Shown in pieces: positions 7,756 through 7,961 of a DNA stretch of 7,961 nt. The DNA lies in assembly GCA_017307315.1 (NCBI GenBank), contig JAFKFF010000050.1, forward strand, positions 1-7,961, in the 5' to 3' direction. The translations under genes were made by a program, and so were the position numbers. The stretch's first letter is position 1. The number at the start of each line of letters is the position of its first letter. The stretch comes from Alphaproteobacteria bacterium (GTDB taxonomy: Bacteria > Pseudomonadota > Alphaproteobacteria > Micropepsales > Micropepsaceae). The notes beneath the pieces were generated by a model. It worked only from the letters and a program-made list of their open reading frames with translations. It was not told the DNA's origin and did not search any database.

Positions 7756-7784
7756 GTTATACGCGGGTTGACGCTGCGCGCCAA
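7756..7784 (-). promoter_or_regulatory. Candidate sigma-70-type promoter for argB
   Basis: On the minus strand, TTGGCG (7784-7779) and TATAAC (7761-7756) are separated by exactly 17 bases. The -35 matches TTGACA at 4 of 6 positions and the -10 matches TATAAT at 5 of 6. Transcription would begin near 7749, giving a leader of about 20 bases before the argB ATG. The spacing and position are convincing; the call is by motif only. Confidence 0.5.
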
Positions 7785-7808
7785 CCTTTTCGAAACAAGC
7801 ACCGGCTT

Positions 7809-7878
7809 TCTTCCCCCGCGCGGCAAAGCCGCTGGCGGGGGAAGATGTGCGGTAGCGGGCTTGCCCGCGTGCCGCACA
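7809..7878. repeat. Two adjacent strong hairpins upstream of argB, probable dispersed palindromic element
   Basis: Hairpin one has 11-bp arms, TCTTCCCCCGC (7809-7819) and GCGGGGGAAGA (7835-7845). Inside it is a second stem, GCGGC (7820-7824) with GCCGC (7828-7832), around an AAA loop. Hairpin two starts at the very next base: TGTGCGG (7846-7852) pairs with CCGCACA (7872-7878) and encloses GCGGGC (7855-7860) with GCCCGC (7863-7868) around TT. Composite nested palindromes of this kind are typical of repeated intergenic elements in alphaproteobacteria, but copy number cannot be known from one window. They could also end transcription from a gene lying to the right, although no T-run follows on the minus strand. 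Confidence 0.7.
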
Positions 7879-7961
7879 GATGGGGGCAAAATTAAGCCAA
7901 ACCAGCAATACTCTCTCGCAATCCCACCACTCCCGTCCCATCCCGGGAAGACGTGGCGTGG
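7879..7961. other. Non-coding tail of the window, no gene recognised
   Basis: I find no convincing coding region here. A minus-strand open frame from about 7941 down into argB gives a Trp/Arg-rich, low-quality protein that resembles no family and crosses both hairpins, so I read it as chance. The stretch directly beside the hairpins (about 7879-7925) is AT-richer and may be the edge of the same repeated element. Confidence 0.4.

Noticed and set aside
7809..7878. Attenuator or riboswitch controlling argB
   Set aside because: The hairpins lie upstream of the best promoter, so they would not be in the argB leader. There is no leader peptide rich in Arg codons and no known aptamer pattern.
7693..7941. 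Minus-strand open frame of 82 codons at the right edge
   Set aside because: It crosses both hairpins and the argB promoter and overlaps the argB start in another frame. Its Trp/Arg/Ala-rich product matches nothing I recognise. It could be a spurious frame within a repeat.

Overview
The window is GC-rich chromosomal DNA with housekeeping genes packed tightly on both strands. Several start codons overlap the preceding stop (TGATG, GTGA) and most gaps are 0 to 5 bases. The gene set (fmt-truA, dapD-dapE, a pyrimidine 5'-nucleotidase-like HAD gene beside dapD, argB, and the families DUF2336 and DUF1036) points to an alphaproteobacterium. As far as I recall, dap genes near truA-fmt and near argB are familiar in that class. 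I cannot resolve the order from sequence alone; a Rhizomicrobium-like or Caulobacter-like lineage is only a guess.

Left part, plus strand: the last codons of fmt (methionyl-tRNA formyltransferase) run directly into truA (tRNA pseudouridine synthase I). An 85-bp gap with a paired inverted repeat separates truA from the convergent minus-strand unit.

Middle part, minus strand, read right to left: HAD-family nucleotidase (pyrimidine 5'-nucleotidase-like) -> dapD -> dapE -> murI. The junctions are 1 base, a 1-base overlap (written out as the shared stretch TGATG), and 3 bases, so this is very probably one transcript. dapD and dapE give two steps of the succinylase route to meso-diaminopimelate and lysine. 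murI gives D-glutamate. The unit therefore supplies the residues at positions 2 and 3 of the peptidoglycan stem peptide. A roughly 120-bp AT-richer divergent intergenic region, with a candidate CtrA-like site, separates it from a plus-strand DUF2336 gene that encodes a helical-repeat protein.

Right part: the DUF2336 gene ends tail-to-tail with, and overlaps by 22 bp, a minus-strand gene for an exported protein. That protein has two DUF1036-like halves, each with four cysteines, around a peptidoglycan-binding-like middle. It lies directly downstream of argB (N-acetylglutamate kinase, arginine synthesis), with a 4-base GTGA overlap. Upstream of argB is a 232-bp non-coding stretch holding a promoter-like sequence and two strong back-to-back hairpins that look like a dispersed intergenic repeat.

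Nothing in the window looks like a defence system, prophage, transposon or CRISPR array. The least ordinary items are the duplicated four-cysteine DUF1036 protein, the dap-murI grouping, and the two intergenic palindrome elements.
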